Below are positions 53,674 through 61,833 of a stretch of 64,000 nucleotides of DNA, in pieces. Each line of letters starts with the position of its first letter. Positions within the stretch are counted from its first letter, which is position 1. The position numbers and the translations under genes are program-made. Below the pieces are notes generated by a model. It worked only from the letters and a program-made list of their open reading frames with translations. It did no database searches and was not told where the DNA came from. The DNA is from Microbispora sp. H13382 (GTDB lineage: Bacteria; Actinomycetota; Actinomycetes; Streptosporangiales; Streptosporangiaceae). The stretch spans positions 186,001 to 250,000 of the forward strand of contig NZ_JABBXA010000005.1 in NCBI RefSeq assembly GCF_014161445.1, read 5' to 3'.

Positions 53674-54534
53674 TCAGCCGGTGACGGCGCGAAGGGAGCC
53701 GGGGTGGCGGCCGGTGAGGCGGTCGAGCCTGGCGGCGGTGACGTCGTCCGCGGGGAGATAGGCGATCAGGAGCTGGCTGTCGTCGCCGGACAGGCCGAGG
53801 GTCTCGTAGGCCAGCCGTAGCTCGCCCACATCCGGATGCGTCAGCCGTTCGAGGCCGGTGCGCCTGGACGGGCCGGGCGGGGTCGTCAGCCGGTCGGTGA
53901 AGGGGGCGCCGACGGCGAGGGTCAGTTCGTCGACGAGATGCGCGATGTGCGGGTCCGCGCGGGAAATGCCCAGTTTCAGCCCGGCGAGCCGCTCGTCGGC
54001 GACGCGGTCCCACTCGGGATAAGCGGCTCTGGCCCGGGGATCGGCGAAGACGTATCGCGCCAGGTTGGGCGGCCGGCGGTCCAGCAACCCGATGGGGCCG
54101 GTGAGCCGTTCGTAGCCGTCCGTGTGGGCGAGCACGTCACCGAGCCGGTTGACCACCACCGCCGGGGCGGGTTCGAGCCGGTCGAGCAGCGCCCGGACGG
54201 TGGGACGGACGGACTGCGTGGGCGGTCCCTGGCACGGGCCGACGAGCCGGCCGGCGCCGTCGGCCGCCTTGAAATGGTGGAGCAGATGGAGGCGTTCGTC
54301 GGCGGACAGGCGCAACGCGTCGGCGAGGGCGGCGAGCACGGGCACCGAGGGATGACGATCACGCCCCTGCTCGAGCCGGGTGAGGTATTCGACGCTGATC
54401 CCGGCGAGCGTGGCCAGCTCGGAACGGCGAAGGCCGGGGGTACGGCGTCGTCCGCCGCCGGGCAGCCCGACCTCGGCGGGGGTGACGGCCTCGCGGCGGG
54501 CCCGGAGGAACTCGCCCAGGGTGTTGTCGCTCAC
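53674..54534 (-). CDS. XRE-type regulator of the MmyB-like family
   Basis: This 286-residue regulator has an N-terminal helix-turn-helix (GEFLRARREAVTPAEVGLPG, RTPGLRRSELATLAGISVEY, LTRLEQGRDRHPS). The C-terminal MmyB-like ligand-binding domain (about 110-275) contains ALLDRLEPAPAVVVNRLGDV and the closing LSGDDSQLLIAYLPAD. Such regulators usually control an adjacent divergent dehydrogenase; here a short-chain dehydrogenase starts 143 bases away. It is convergent with the toxin gene, three bases apart. The ligand may be fatty-acid-like. Confidence 0.92.
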   Translation of the reverse strand: MSDNTLGEFLRARREAVTPAEVGLPGGGRRRTPGLRRSELATLAGISVEYLTRLEQGRDRHPSVPVLAALADALRLSADERLHLLHHFKAADGAGRLVGPCQGPPTQSVRPTVRALLDRLEPAPAVVVNRLGDVLAHTDGYERLTGPIGLLDRRPPNLARYVFADPRARAAYPEWDRVADERLAGLKLGISRADPHIAHLVDELTLAVGAPFTDRLTTPPGPSRRTGLERLTHPDVGELRLAYETLGLSGDDSQLLIAYLPADDVTAARLDRLTGRHPGSLRAVTG

Positions 54535-54677
54535 GATTCGCAGGCTACCGAGTGGCCTCGGTTCGATCGTGGCCCTGCGGGGGCCAGTCTCGGCCCGGCC
54601 TCCCTCCGGCGGTCCCTGTCACCGGATCCTTAGCGCTGCTCAAGGTTTTCCACTGTCGTTTCGTGAGGAGCGCTGAA

Positions 54678-55433
54678 ATGGATCTGGGACTCACCGGCCG
54701 TACGGTCATCGTGACGGGGGCCTCCGGCGGCATCGGCCGCGAGATCGCCCGCGGGTTCGCCGCCGAAGGGGCCGACGTGGTGCTCACCTATCACCGCTCC
54801 CAGGAGGGCGCGGAGCGGCTCGCCAAGGAGATCGACGGACGCTCGCTCGTCGCGCCGTACGCGCTGGACGACGACGGATCGGCCCAAGGCCTGGTCGAGA
54901 CCGTGCTGGAGTGGTCCGGCCGGATCGACGTGCTGGTCAACAACGCCGTGCACTGGGGCGCCGCCGAGCCGGAGCCGGATCTCCCCTTCGAGGCCGTGTC
55001 CGACGAGAGGTGGCAGAAGATGATCCGGGCCAACGTCGAGGGCACGCTGCGGCTCAGCCGTGCGGTCGTCCCGTCCATGCGGGAGCGCGGCTGGGGCCGG
55101 ATGGTGCACATCTCGTCGAGCATCGCGGTCGACGGCATGCCCGGCGGGGAGTACTACGGCGCGGCCAAGGCGGCACTGCACGGTTTCAGCAGGTCCGCCG
55201 CGTTCGGGCTCGGGAAGGGCGGAGACATCCTGTCCAACGTCGTCATGCCCGGCTTCACCAGGACCGAGACCAACGTCGAGATGGTCGAGCAGGCGGGCGG
55301 GCACTACAGCGCGCTGGCTCCGATCGGCCGCCTGCTCGACGCCGCCGAGGTCGCGGGCGCCGTCGTCTACCTGGGCTCGGCCGCCAACACCGGCATCACC
55401 GGACAGGCGATCAAAGTGACCGGCGGGGCCTGA
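54678..55433 (+). CDS. Short-chain dehydrogenase/reductase (SDR)
   Basis: This 251-residue NAD(P)-dependent oxidoreductase has the classical cofactor motif TGASGGIG near residue 12, NN of LVNNAVHW, catalytic Ser in VHISSSIAVDG and YGAAK (Tyr/Lys). The C-terminus ends TGITGQAIKVTGG as in 3-oxoacyl-ACP-reductase-like SDRs. ATG 54678 follows GAGGAG. It is divergent from the MmyB-like regulator, which probably controls it. Substrate unknown. Confidence 0.94.
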   Translation: MDLGLTGRTVIVTGASGGIGREIARGFAAEGADVVLTYHRSQEGAERLAKEIDGRSLVAPYALDDDGSAQGLVETVLEWSGRIDVLVNNAVHWGAAEPEPDLPFEAVSDERWQKMIRANVEGTLRLSRAVVPSMRERGWGRMVHISSSIAVDGMPGGEYYGAAKAALHGFSRSAAFGLGKGGDILSNVVMPGFTRTETNVEMVEQAGGHYSALAPIGRLLDAAEVAGAVVYLGSAANTGITGQAIKVTGGA

Positions 55434-55448
55434 CGGATCAGGGTCGGG

Positions 55449-55739
55449 TCAGGCCGGGCCGAACCCGGATACGTGATAGCGAAGCACTTCGGCGTCGCGG
55501 ATCATCGTCACTTGCCCCTCGTCCGGCCCGGAGCCCCGGAAGGCGTGGAGAGCCTCCTCGGATTCCCACCGCTCGTAGACACTGATGCGCGCGGTGTCGA
55601 TGAGATCGGCGCTGAGCACGAAGTCGAGGCAACCGGCCGCAGCGCGCGTATGCTCAACCACACTGATGCAGCCCCGCAGATAGGCATCCCGAGCATCCGG
55701 GTCGACAGTGAGCCAGCCGGCAATGCTGGGTGCTCTCAA
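55449..55739 (-). CDS. Antibiotic-biosynthesis monooxygenase-like (ABM) protein
   Basis: This protein of about 96 residues has a ferredoxin-like fold pattern of the ABM family: AGWLTVDPDARDAYLRGCIS, EHTRAAAGCLDFVLSADLID and ISVYERWESEEALHAFRGSG. It probably oxidises small aromatic or quinone compounds without cofactor. Start is most likely TTG 55739, whose bases overlap the stop of the upstream gene (TTGA), indicating coupling; there is no ATG or GTG near the family start. It is convergent with the SDR gene. The operon's regulator gene upstream is frameshifted. Confidence 0.82.
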   Translation of the reverse strand: MRAPSIAGWLTVDPDARDAYLRGCISVVEHTRAAAGCLDFVLSADLIDTARISVYERWESEEALHAFRGSGPDEGQVTMIRDAEVLRYHVSGFGPA

Positions 55740-55984
55740 GCCAGGGGATGCGCGGCCAGGTACGCGACCGCATCTTCGTTGGTGGCGAGCCACTGGTCGC
55801 AAGCGCCCCACTCTTTGCGTTCGGTTCTCGCATCGGAGAGAGCGACGTACGCGACGGCCGGACGGTTGCACGACTCTTTGCCGTGTGCGCTGCACTTGCG
55901 CTGCGCACCATCCGTGGACGGATTTCGGAACAGACGTGCATCCCACCGCTGGATGTCGATGATTTTCGAGGTCATTCGCGGCAT
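55736..55984 (-). CDS. Small cysteine-containing protein of unknown function
   Basis: This 82-residue protein starts MPRMTSKIIDIQRWDARLFR and contains three Cys and a His (CSAHGKESC, then CDQW), which could bind a metal. The Ala/Tyr-rich C-terminus is AVAYLAAHPLA. No family was recognised. ATG 55984 or ATG 55975 are both possible. Its stop overlaps the TTG start of the ABM gene, so both are in one operon. The composition and overlap support a real gene over a shadow. Confidence 0.6.
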   Translation of the reverse strand: MPRMTSKIIDIQRWDARLFRNPSTDGAQRKCSAHGKESCNRPAVAYVALSDARTERKEWGACDQWLATNEDAVAYLAAHPLA

Positions 55985-56031
55985 GGCGATCAGTCTGATC
56001 ACTCCGCGGACGTCGAGCAAGGGTTCCTCGG

Positions 56032-56389
56032 TCAGGAGGCGGGAGTGCAATTCTTGTCCGCGTCCGCGTCCGCGTCCGCGCCCCAGTCCCAGTGGGGTTG
56101 CAGGACCGGGCCGAGGGAGCGTCCGCGTCGGGTGAGGCTGTACCGGACCCGAGGCGGCCAGTCGGGGAGACGATGACGGTCGACGACCCCGACATCCCCG
56201 AGGTGGGCCAGCCGTTCGGACAGGACCTTGTCCGAGAGGCGGGGCAGCGTGCGGCGGAGCTGGCTGAACGTACGGTCGCCTCGGAGGAGTTCGCGGAACG
56301 AGTGTCGTCCACCTGCCGCGGAGTGCCGCGAGGGTGATCTCCTGGACTGGATCATCGACGGCGTGGACGTCCGAGGTGATCGGGTGCAC
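56032..56389 (-). pseudogene. HxlR-family regulator with a frameshift
   Basis: Read on the minus strand, one frame gives DPVQEITLAALRGRWTTLV. A different frame continues RELLRGDRTFSQLRRTLPRL, SDKVLSERLAHLGDVGVV and RVRYSLTRRGRSLGPVL, together a complete HxlR winged helix. One extra base near 56295-56297 breaks it. The 3' end carries four tandem GTCCGC units (about 56057-56080), coding Asp-Ala repeats just before the stop at 56032. The likely start is GTG 56389. It probably once regulated the two downstream genes. A sequencing error could restore the frame. Confidence 0.75.
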
Positions 56390-56492
56390 GTGGAGGGCAC
56401 CGCGACAGATGTCGCCCGCGGCGGCCTGGACGGCGTCTGGCGCTACGTGATCGACAATCCCTTCGGGGTGGCCCCTGTGGGATGAGGGTGGA

Positions 56493-56712
56493 TCAGGAGA
56501 TGGGGCAGCGGTAGTCGGCGTGGCGGTTGGGGGAGCAGCAGACCACGCCGCAGGTGAGGAGAGGCGTCGATCCGGCGGGCCGGCTTCAGCGGCCAGTCGC
56601 AGGTCCGCATCGGCGGCAGCGGGGAGCTGGTGAACGGGCCGGGGTCGGCGGGCGGCAGCGGCGGCCGTCGCTCGGCCTCGTTGCGCAGGTCTGCCCCGAT
56701 CCCGCTCCACAC
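56493..56712 (-). pseudogene. Internally deleted copy of the gene at 59192-59611
   Basis: The first 50 residues (SGIGADLRNEAERRPPLPP, LKPARRIDASP) are nearly identical to the 59.2-59.6 kb gene. About 190 bases are then missing and the end (the CGVVCCSPNRHADYRC coding sequence) follows directly in another frame. The start codon of the full copy is changed, leaving GTG 56712. It is a duplication remnant. Confidence 0.85.
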
Positions 56713-56823
56713 GTAGCAGTGCAGATGACTGGCGCGGGAGTGGCCCCTGCCTGCTCAATCGGTCGTGGCGACGTTCGATTGGAACCTCCCGTGGCTGGGT
56801 CGCCTGGCGTACCGCAGCGGAGG

Positions 56824-57444
56824 TCAGAGCCAGCCGGTCAGCCGGGCCGTCCAGACGAGGGCCGCCGCCAGCGCGGCCGCGGCGAGGACGGTCCGCAGCC
56901 GGGCCGGCCAGGCGGGCCGGATGACCAGCGCGAGCACGAGCGACAGGGCAAGACCCGCCCAGTCCTGCCAGGGGTGCCCCCACTCCGCACCGGTGCAGCA
57001 CTCGCCGTCCGGCCTGGTCGCGAGCGCCGTCATGGCGGGGACGAGCTGCGCCTGGAGCAGCAGGGCGCCGGCCAGGTCCCCGGCCACGTCCCGGCGCCGG
57101 GTGAGACAGGCGAGCACGGCCCCGGCCACGGGCGCGGCCAGCACCCACGCGTTCAGCGGGCTGGAGAGGTCGGGCACCAGCGCATTGGGCGTGCCGCGGA
57201 GCGCGGAGACCGCGACGTCGCCGACGAGAGCCGCGGCCGTGACGATGAGCCCGTGGACCGCCGCCCGCGCGACGGTCGGCGCAAGCCGCCCGACCGCGAC
57301 CACCACCAGGAAGTACGCGAACCTGAAGAAGAACGACGAGGCGACCAGGGCCGCGTCGGGCCACTCGCCGCCGTGGTAGGCGACCGCGCCGCTCAGCGCG
57401 CCGAGGACCAACCCCACTGCCGCGTACCGCAGACCGACTCCCAC
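56824..57444 (-). CDS. Polytopic membrane protein of unknown function
   Basis: This 206-residue protein has about six hydrophobic segments, from YAAVGLVLGALSGAVAYHGG to VLAAAALAAALVWTARLTGWL. One polar loop contains ATRPDGECCTGAEWGHPWQDW with a Cys pair. No family was recognised. GTG 57444 is the likely start. It is divergent from the secreted protease gene, with an AT-rich 121-base region between them that must hold both promoters. Confidence 0.78.
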   Translation of the reverse strand: MGVGLRYAAVGLVLGALSGAVAYHGGEWPDAALVASSFFFRFAYFLVVVAVGRLAPTVARAAVHGLIVTAAALVGDVAVSALRGTPNALVPDLSSPLNAWVLAAPVAGAVLACLTRRRDVAGDLAGALLLQAQLVPAMTALATRPDGECCTGAEWGHPWQDWAGLALSLVLALVIRPAWPARLRTVLAAAALAAALVWTARLTGWL

Positions 57445-57565
57445 CGGCGACCCCCTCGGCCCACTTGCGACAGAAGTTGAAAAATTACACTTCCGCCCTT
57501 TACGAGATCGTGATTCACTTTACCCGTTTTGATCACGCTTTCCGTCGAGAGCTGGAGATCCCCGC

Positions 57566-59062
57566 ATGCGCAACGCCTTATTTCGGCGTGCCGTAATCGC
57601 GGGCGGCGTCGCCGCCCTGACCCTGACCGCACTCCCCTCGGTCACCGCCACTGCCGACCCGGTCCCGATGGTCGAGGTCTTCACCGGCGACCCGTACGCC
57701 AACGTAACCGCCCCCGACTACAAGCTGAGCTACGCGCTCAAGGAGGCCGAGGCGCGGGCCCTGGCGAAGCCCGACCAGTACGCCCAGCCGTATGTGCAGT
57801 CGGGCGCCGTCTACATCCCCGTGACCAGCCAGGACGTGATTGCCGAGGCGAGCCAGCCGCTCAGCCTTCCGCCCCAGCTCTCCCCGCCCGACGACGGCAG
57901 CGGCGACCCGACGAACGTGCCCGCCCCGGTCGACAAGGACGCCGTTCCGGTCACCGCGCCGACCGCCGCGGCGACGCAGACCGCGAGCGCCGAGCAGAAG
58001 CAGGCGGCCGCCCTCGCGGAGGCCACGACCACCACCAGCACGAAGACCACGACCCAGTCGGCCCAGGCCGTCTCCCCGCCGGTGACGAACCCGTGGATCA
58101 TCTACCCCAAGGTCCAGGTCGTGGCCCACAGCATCACGCAGCTCAACGCGTTCAAGGACGAGGTGCTGACCCTCGGCACCGACGTGCTGCCGGGCGCCGA
58201 CCAGCTGCTCACGTCCATGATCCAGCCGGAGCGTGACCGCGTCGTCCTGGAGTCGACCCTCGCCTCCGACGAGCTGCGGGCCGCCCTCGCGGCCCGGTAC
58301 GGCGCCGATGCCATGGCCATCCGCCTCGTGTCCGACCCCGGTGAGGTCCAGCCGTCCTCGGGACGGTGGGACGACGGCCACATCGGCGGCTTCTACGGCG
58401 GCGCGCACATCGAGACGTCGGTAGGCGGCTGCACCGACGGCTTCTCCTGGTACTCGGGCAGCACGAAGTACATGCTGAGCGCCGGCCACTGCACCACCCA
58501 GGGCGGCGGGGTGTACACATCGGTCGAGTACCTCGGCAGCGTGGTCAAGGACACCTTCGCCAACGGCTCGGGCACCGTCTACATCGACGGGCAGAGCACC
58601 TACCACGGCGACCTGTCCCTGATCAAGATCACCAGCAACTACTACGGCGCGCCGCGCATCTACGTCGGCGGCAAGAACAGCAAGACGAGCCGGCCGGTCA
58701 GCGCCATGTGGTCGCGCCGCGCCGACTACGGCGACCAGTACTGCACCGGCGGCGCGATGGCCGGGGAACTGTGCGGATGGAAGGTCAACGCGCTCAAAAT
58801 CAACTTCAAATGGAGCGACGGCCGGATCACCAAGAACATGATCCGGGGCACCAAGCAGGGCCAGTGCATCATCAAGGGTGACTCCGGCGGCCCCGTGTAC
58901 ACCGTGACCTCGGCCGGCAACGTCGTCGCCAAGGGCATCCAGAGCGGCAAGGGCGGCGGCGGCTCCGACAACTGGGGTGGCGCCTTCGACCCGTGCATCG
59001 ACACGTTCACCGACATCTGGGAGGCCTACTACGGCTTCCCCGGGTTCCTCAGCACGTCGTGA
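57566..59062 (+). CDS. Secreted trypsin-like (S1) serine protease with pro-region
   Basis: This 498-residue exoenzyme has a signal peptide (AVIAGGVAALTLTALPSVTA) and a long pro-region (about 30-285) with a Thr/Ala-rich stretch (TTTTSTKTTT). The S1 domain carries catalytic His in LSAGHC (near 307), Asp in YHGDLSLIKI (near 349) and Ser in IKGDSGGPVY (near 439). Four or more Cys suggest disulfides, as in streptogrisin-type proteases. It probably degrades extracellular protein after pro-peptide removal. GGAG lies upstream of ATG 57566. It is followed by a clear terminator. Confidence 0.92.
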   Translation: MRNALFRRAVIAGGVAALTLTALPSVTATADPVPMVEVFTGDPYANVTAPDYKLSYALKEAEARALAKPDQYAQPYVQSGAVYIPVTSQDVIAEASQPLSLPPQLSPPDDGSGDPTNVPAPVDKDAVPVTAPTAAATQTASAEQKQAAALAEATTTTSTKTTTQSAQAVSPPVTNPWIIYPKVQVVAHSITQLNAFKDEVLTLGTDVLPGADQLLTSMIQPERDRVVLESTLASDELRAALAARYGADAMAIRLVSDPGEVQPSSGRWDDGHIGGFYGGAHIETSVGGCTDGFSWYSGSTKYMLSAGHCTTQGGGVYTSVEYLGSVVKDTFANGSGTVYIDGQSTYHGDLSLIKITSNYYGAPRIYVGGKNSKTSRPVSAMWSRRADYGDQYCTGGAMAGELCGWKVNALKINFKWSDGRITKNMIRGTKQGQCIIKGDSGGPVYTVTSAGNVVAKGIQSGKGGGGSDNWGGAFDPCIDTFTDIWEAYYGFPGFLSTS

Positions 59063-59072
59063 CGTGAGGGAT

Positions 59073-59112
59073 GAGCGGGGTCTCGCCACCGGAGTGATCC
59101 GGGACCCCGCTC
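59073..59112 (+). terminator. Hairpin terminator after the protease gene
   Basis: A 10-bp stem (GAGCGGGGTC / GACCCCGCTC) with a 20-base loop starts 10 bases after the stop codon. Confidence 0.75.
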
Positions 59113-59191
59113 ACCACCGTCGCCGGGAGCGACGATCAGCCGGCCAGTCTGATCGTTTCGCAGATGCCGAATTTCCGGACGGCTGAGAAGT

Positions 59192-59611
59192 TCAGGAGAG
59201 AGGACAGCGGTAGTCGGCGTGGCGGTTGGGGGAGCAGCAGACCACGCCGCAGGTGAGGAACCGGCCGCCCGTCAGCCAGATGCCCCACTGCACGTCCACG
59301 CCGTTCTGTAGCGCCTCGCGGGCGGTCTCCAGCCGGAAGTCCAGCCCGAGCCGAGCCTCGTCGGCCGGGCGGAGGAATGAGCTCTTCATCGACCGGTAGC
59401 GCTCCGCCAGCCACGTGACAGCGTCGTCGGGCGTGGCCGGACTGGCGTCGATCCGGCGGGCCGGCTTCAGCAGCCAGTCGCAGGTACGCATCGGCGGCAG
59501 CGGGGAGCCGGTGAACGGGCCGGGGTCGGCGGGCGGCAGCGGCGGCCGTCGCTCGGCCTCGTTGCGCAGGTCTGCCCCGATGCCGCTCCACATGTAGCAG
59601 TGCAGGTGCAT
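59192..59611 (-). CDS. Cysteine-rich protein of unknown function (full-length copy)
   Basis: This 139-residue protein has a Pro-rich N-terminal half (ERRPPLPPADPGPFTGSPLP), a helical middle (DDAVTWLAERYRSMKSSFLR) and a C-terminal Cys cluster (TCGVVCCSPNRHADYRC) that could bind zinc. No family was recognised. ATG 59611 has GGAG 4 bases upstream. It is the last gene of a minus-strand run with a DUF397 gene and two other small genes. A broken duplicate lies at 56493-56712. The existence of a paralogue supports it being a real gene. Confidence 0.7.
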   Translation of the reverse strand: MHLHCYMWSGIGADLRNEAERRPPLPPADPGPFTGSPLPPMRTCDWLLKPARRIDASPATPDDAVTWLAERYRSMKSSFLRPADEARLGLDFRLETAREALQNGVDVQWGIWLTGGRFLTCGVVCCSPNRHADYRCPLS

Positions 59612-59672
59612 GACGCTCCGTACAGTGGGGGTGGCCCCCGCCTGCTATCACCGGGCAGGGACCACCGTGCTC

Positions 59673-59885
59673 CTACAGTGTGGTCAGGCCGGCCGCGCGA
59701 AGCTCGGCACCGGTGAACCGGAGAGTCCCGGCATCCGGGTTCTTGCTGTCACGCAGGGCGAAGGCGTCGGCCTCGTTCGGAATCGGGGCCAGCTCGACGC
59801 AGGACTCCATGTCCTCCTCCTGCTGGTTGCCGCCGCACAGCCGCCGGAAGCGCACTCCGGCGAGGTCGTGGTCGTACAGGTCCAT
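59673..59885 (-). CDS. DUF397 domain protein
   Basis: This 70-residue protein has the DUF397 pattern: RFRRLCGGNQQ, SCVELAPIPNEADAFALRDS, KNPDAGTLRFTGAELRA. These small proteins accompany XRE regulators by the dozen in actinomycete genomes (BldB/WhiJ-like systems) and may act as their partners. GGAAGGAA precedes ATG 59885. Here the XRE gene is divergent at 60583. It is 61 bases upstream of the Cys-rich gene and 55 downstream of another small gene. Confidence 0.88.
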   Translation of the reverse strand: MDLYDHDLAGVRFRRLCGGNQQEEDMESCVELAPIPNEADAFALRDSKNPDAGTLRFTGAELRAAGLTTL

Positions 59886-59940
59886 CGCGTTCCTTCCTGT
59901 TTGGTGGTCCCGCCTCGGCGCGTTCGCCGGGCGGGCGTCT

Positions 59941-60198
59941 TCATCGGGCCTGGCCGAGAAGCAGATCCAGCCACAACCCGCGCGCCCGCGCGTCTGGCAG
60001 GCGTTCGGTCTCCCGGATCTCCGGTTTGTTGCCGCTCCGGTCCGTACGGCGGACGAACAGCAGCCCGCCGGACGCGCAGAGTTCGTACGCCAACGGCGAG
60101 CAGTGGTCACAGGTGTGCGCCACGACCCGGGCCCGGACAGTCCGCCTGGTCTCGCGCATCCACCGGATCACGACGCGCCCCGGCTGCTCGGGAGCCAC
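59941..60198 (-). CDS. Small protein of unknown function with a CxxC motif
   Basis: This 85-residue protein has a central VVAHTCDHCSPLAYELC segment, whose three Cys and a His suggest a zinc knuckle. A basic strand GLLFVRRTDRSGNKPEIRE follows, then a C-terminal helix RGLWLDLLLGQAR. No family was recognised, but proteins of this form accompany DUF397 genes. GTG 60198 is the likely start, 20 bases after the preceding gene's stop, in the same transcript. Confidence 0.6.
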   Translation of the reverse strand: MAPEQPGRVVIRWMRETRRTVRARVVAHTCDHCSPLAYELCASGGLLFVRRTDRSGNKPEIRETERLPDARARGLWLDLLLGQAR

Positions 60199-60217
60199 GT
60201 GCAACCCCGGGCAGCTG

Positions 60218-60427
60218 TCAGGGAGCCGAGGCAAGGGCGGCCAGGCTCTCCTGCTCGGCGATGACCCGGCAGAGCTCGGCCAGGTCGTCGCCGTCGACAG
60301 TCCGGGCGGCGCCCGCGTCCTCGGCTGCCGCGGGGAAAGGTCGTTCGCGGGTCGCCCACAGTCGTCCACGATCGCTCGTCATCACCCGCCAGCCCTCGGT
60401 CGGCGTGGTGCTTCTCCGGTCTGTCAC
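60218..60427 (-). CDS. Small protein of unknown function, first gene of the DUF397 operon
   Basis: This 69-residue protein contains EGWRVMTSDRGRLWATRERP, then FPAAAEDAGAARTVDGDDLA and ELCRVIAEQESLAAL. Acidic and helical, it has no membrane segment. Similar proteins occur beside DUF397/XRE pairs. GTG 60427 has GAGG 8 bases upstream. It is divergent from the XRE regulator gene; the 155-base gap must contain both promoters, but no operator stands out. Confidence 0.65.
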   Translation of the reverse strand: MTDRRSTTPTEGWRVMTSDRGRLWATRERPFPAAAEDAGAARTVDGDDLAELCRVIAEQESLAALASAP

Positions 60428-60582
60428 AGCTCGGACCTCGATTCCTGATCAGAGGTCCTGCGCCGGACCTCGTTCGGTGCTACCTGCTATGACAGCGCTG
60501 CGTAACCTTCCCGGCACAGGTGCGGATGAGGGAAACTGAGGGCGCACAGGGATCACCCCGGATCCGAGCAGAGGTGCAGGCG

Positions 60583-61833
60583 ATGAGCGACGACCTACCC
60601 GCATGGGCCGTACGACTGCGCGCCGAGCGGCGCAACCGGTTGTGGAGCCAGCGTGAGATGGCTCGCCGCCTGGTCGAGGCCGCCGACGAGGACATCCGTC
60701 CCCGCCTGCCCTCGCGGGAGACCATGATCCGCCGCATCAAGGCGTACGAGGCCGGTCACAACCGCCCCGGCGACCCCTACCGCGTCCTGTACGCCCGAGC
60801 CTTCGGCCTCAGCGAAGCGGAACTATTCAGAGAATCGGCTGATGTCTCGTCGCACGGGAGCGACGTGATCGATCTCGTCGCCTGGGTCGAACAGACCAAC
60901 GTGGGTGACGGCACGATCGGCATGCTCGCGGAGGAGACGCAACGCCTCGGTGAGAGCCACGCGCACGTGCCTCCCTCGCGTGTGTTGTCTGATGTCGTCC
61001 GCCTCGAACGGCACACTCGCGCGCTGCTGTCGGGCGGCAGGCAGAGGCTTCGCCAGACCCGCGAACTGTTCCGCATCGAGGCCGATCTGCTGGCTCACGC
61101 CTGCATCCTCTTCGGGGACCTGCACCGCAATGGTCCCGCCCTGAGTCACGGCACGGCCGCTGCCATGTGCGCCGACGAAGCCGGCTCGAGCCCAGCCGCC
61201 GCGCTCAGCGCCCAGGCGAAGACCGAACGATGGCGGGGGAGGTTCGCCGCGTCGGCGGACCTCGCGCGGCGAGGGTACGAGTGCAGTCCGCCGACCCAGC
61301 TTCGCGTTCTGCTCGCGAGTCAAGAGGCCAACGCCGCAGGACTGCTTGGGGACAGGGTCCGGGCACGAGAAGCACTCCAGCGCGCCGAAGAGGCCGTCCA
61401 GGGCGGGCTCTCACAGGATTCCGGCGTTTCCCCCTGGTCGTGCCCGCGCCCACGGCAGGCGTTGTACGCGCTCTCGGTTGCCCTGCAGGCCGGGAATCCG
61501 GAGGCGGCTCTTCAGGCCGCTCGTGTGGCGGAGTCCGCTTGGGCGTCGGGTGATCCACGCGTGCCCGCCACCTGGGCGCAGATCAGGTTCGGCGCGGCCA
61601 ACGCCTACGCGATGTTGGGTGACCTCCACGGCGCTGCCGAGCAGATCGAGCCCGTGATGAGCATGCCGCCGGAGTTCCGCATGTCCACTGTGACCAACTA
61701 CCTGGTGGAGCTGGACGCGCGATTGGACGACCGGCGCTTCCACGGCTCTGGCGCGGCAGCGACCCTCCGGGAGCAGATCCGCGATTTCACCTCAGCCGCC
61801 CTGTCGGCGGTCGGTGCCGGGGAGGACGCGTGA
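60583..61833 (+). CDS. XRE-family regulator with TPR-like C-terminal domain
   Basis: This 416-residue protein has an N-terminal helix-turn-helix (about 5-70: WAVRLRAERRNRLWSQREMA, RETMIRRIKAYEAGHNRPGD, YARAFGLSEAELF) and a long alpha-helical, tetratricopeptide-like region (about 150-400: RWRGRFAASADLARRGYECS, NPEAALQAARVAESAWASGD). Such proteins bind small effectors or partner proteins and sit opposite DUF397 operons. ATG 60583 follows GAGG. Its stop overlaps the next gene (GTGA), linking it to a 2H phosphoesterase. A role with the small-gene operon is likely. Confidence 0.9.
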   Translation: MSDDLPAWAVRLRAERRNRLWSQREMARRLVEAADEDIRPRLPSRETMIRRIKAYEAGHNRPGDPYRVLYARAFGLSEAELFRESADVSSHGSDVIDLVAWVEQTNVGDGTIGMLAEETQRLGESHAHVPPSRVLSDVVRLERHTRALLSGGRQRLRQTRELFRIEADLLAHACILFGDLHRNGPALSHGTAAAMCADEAGSSPAAALSAQAKTERWRGRFAASADLARRGYECSPPTQLRVLLASQEANAAGLLGDRVRAREALQRAEEAVQGGLSQDSGVSPWSCPRPRQALYALSVALQAGNPEAALQAARVAESAWASGDPRVPATWAQIRFGAANAYAMLGDLHGAAEQIEPVMSMPPEFRMSTVTNYLVELDARLDDRRFHGSGAAATLREQIRDFTSAALSAVGAGEDA

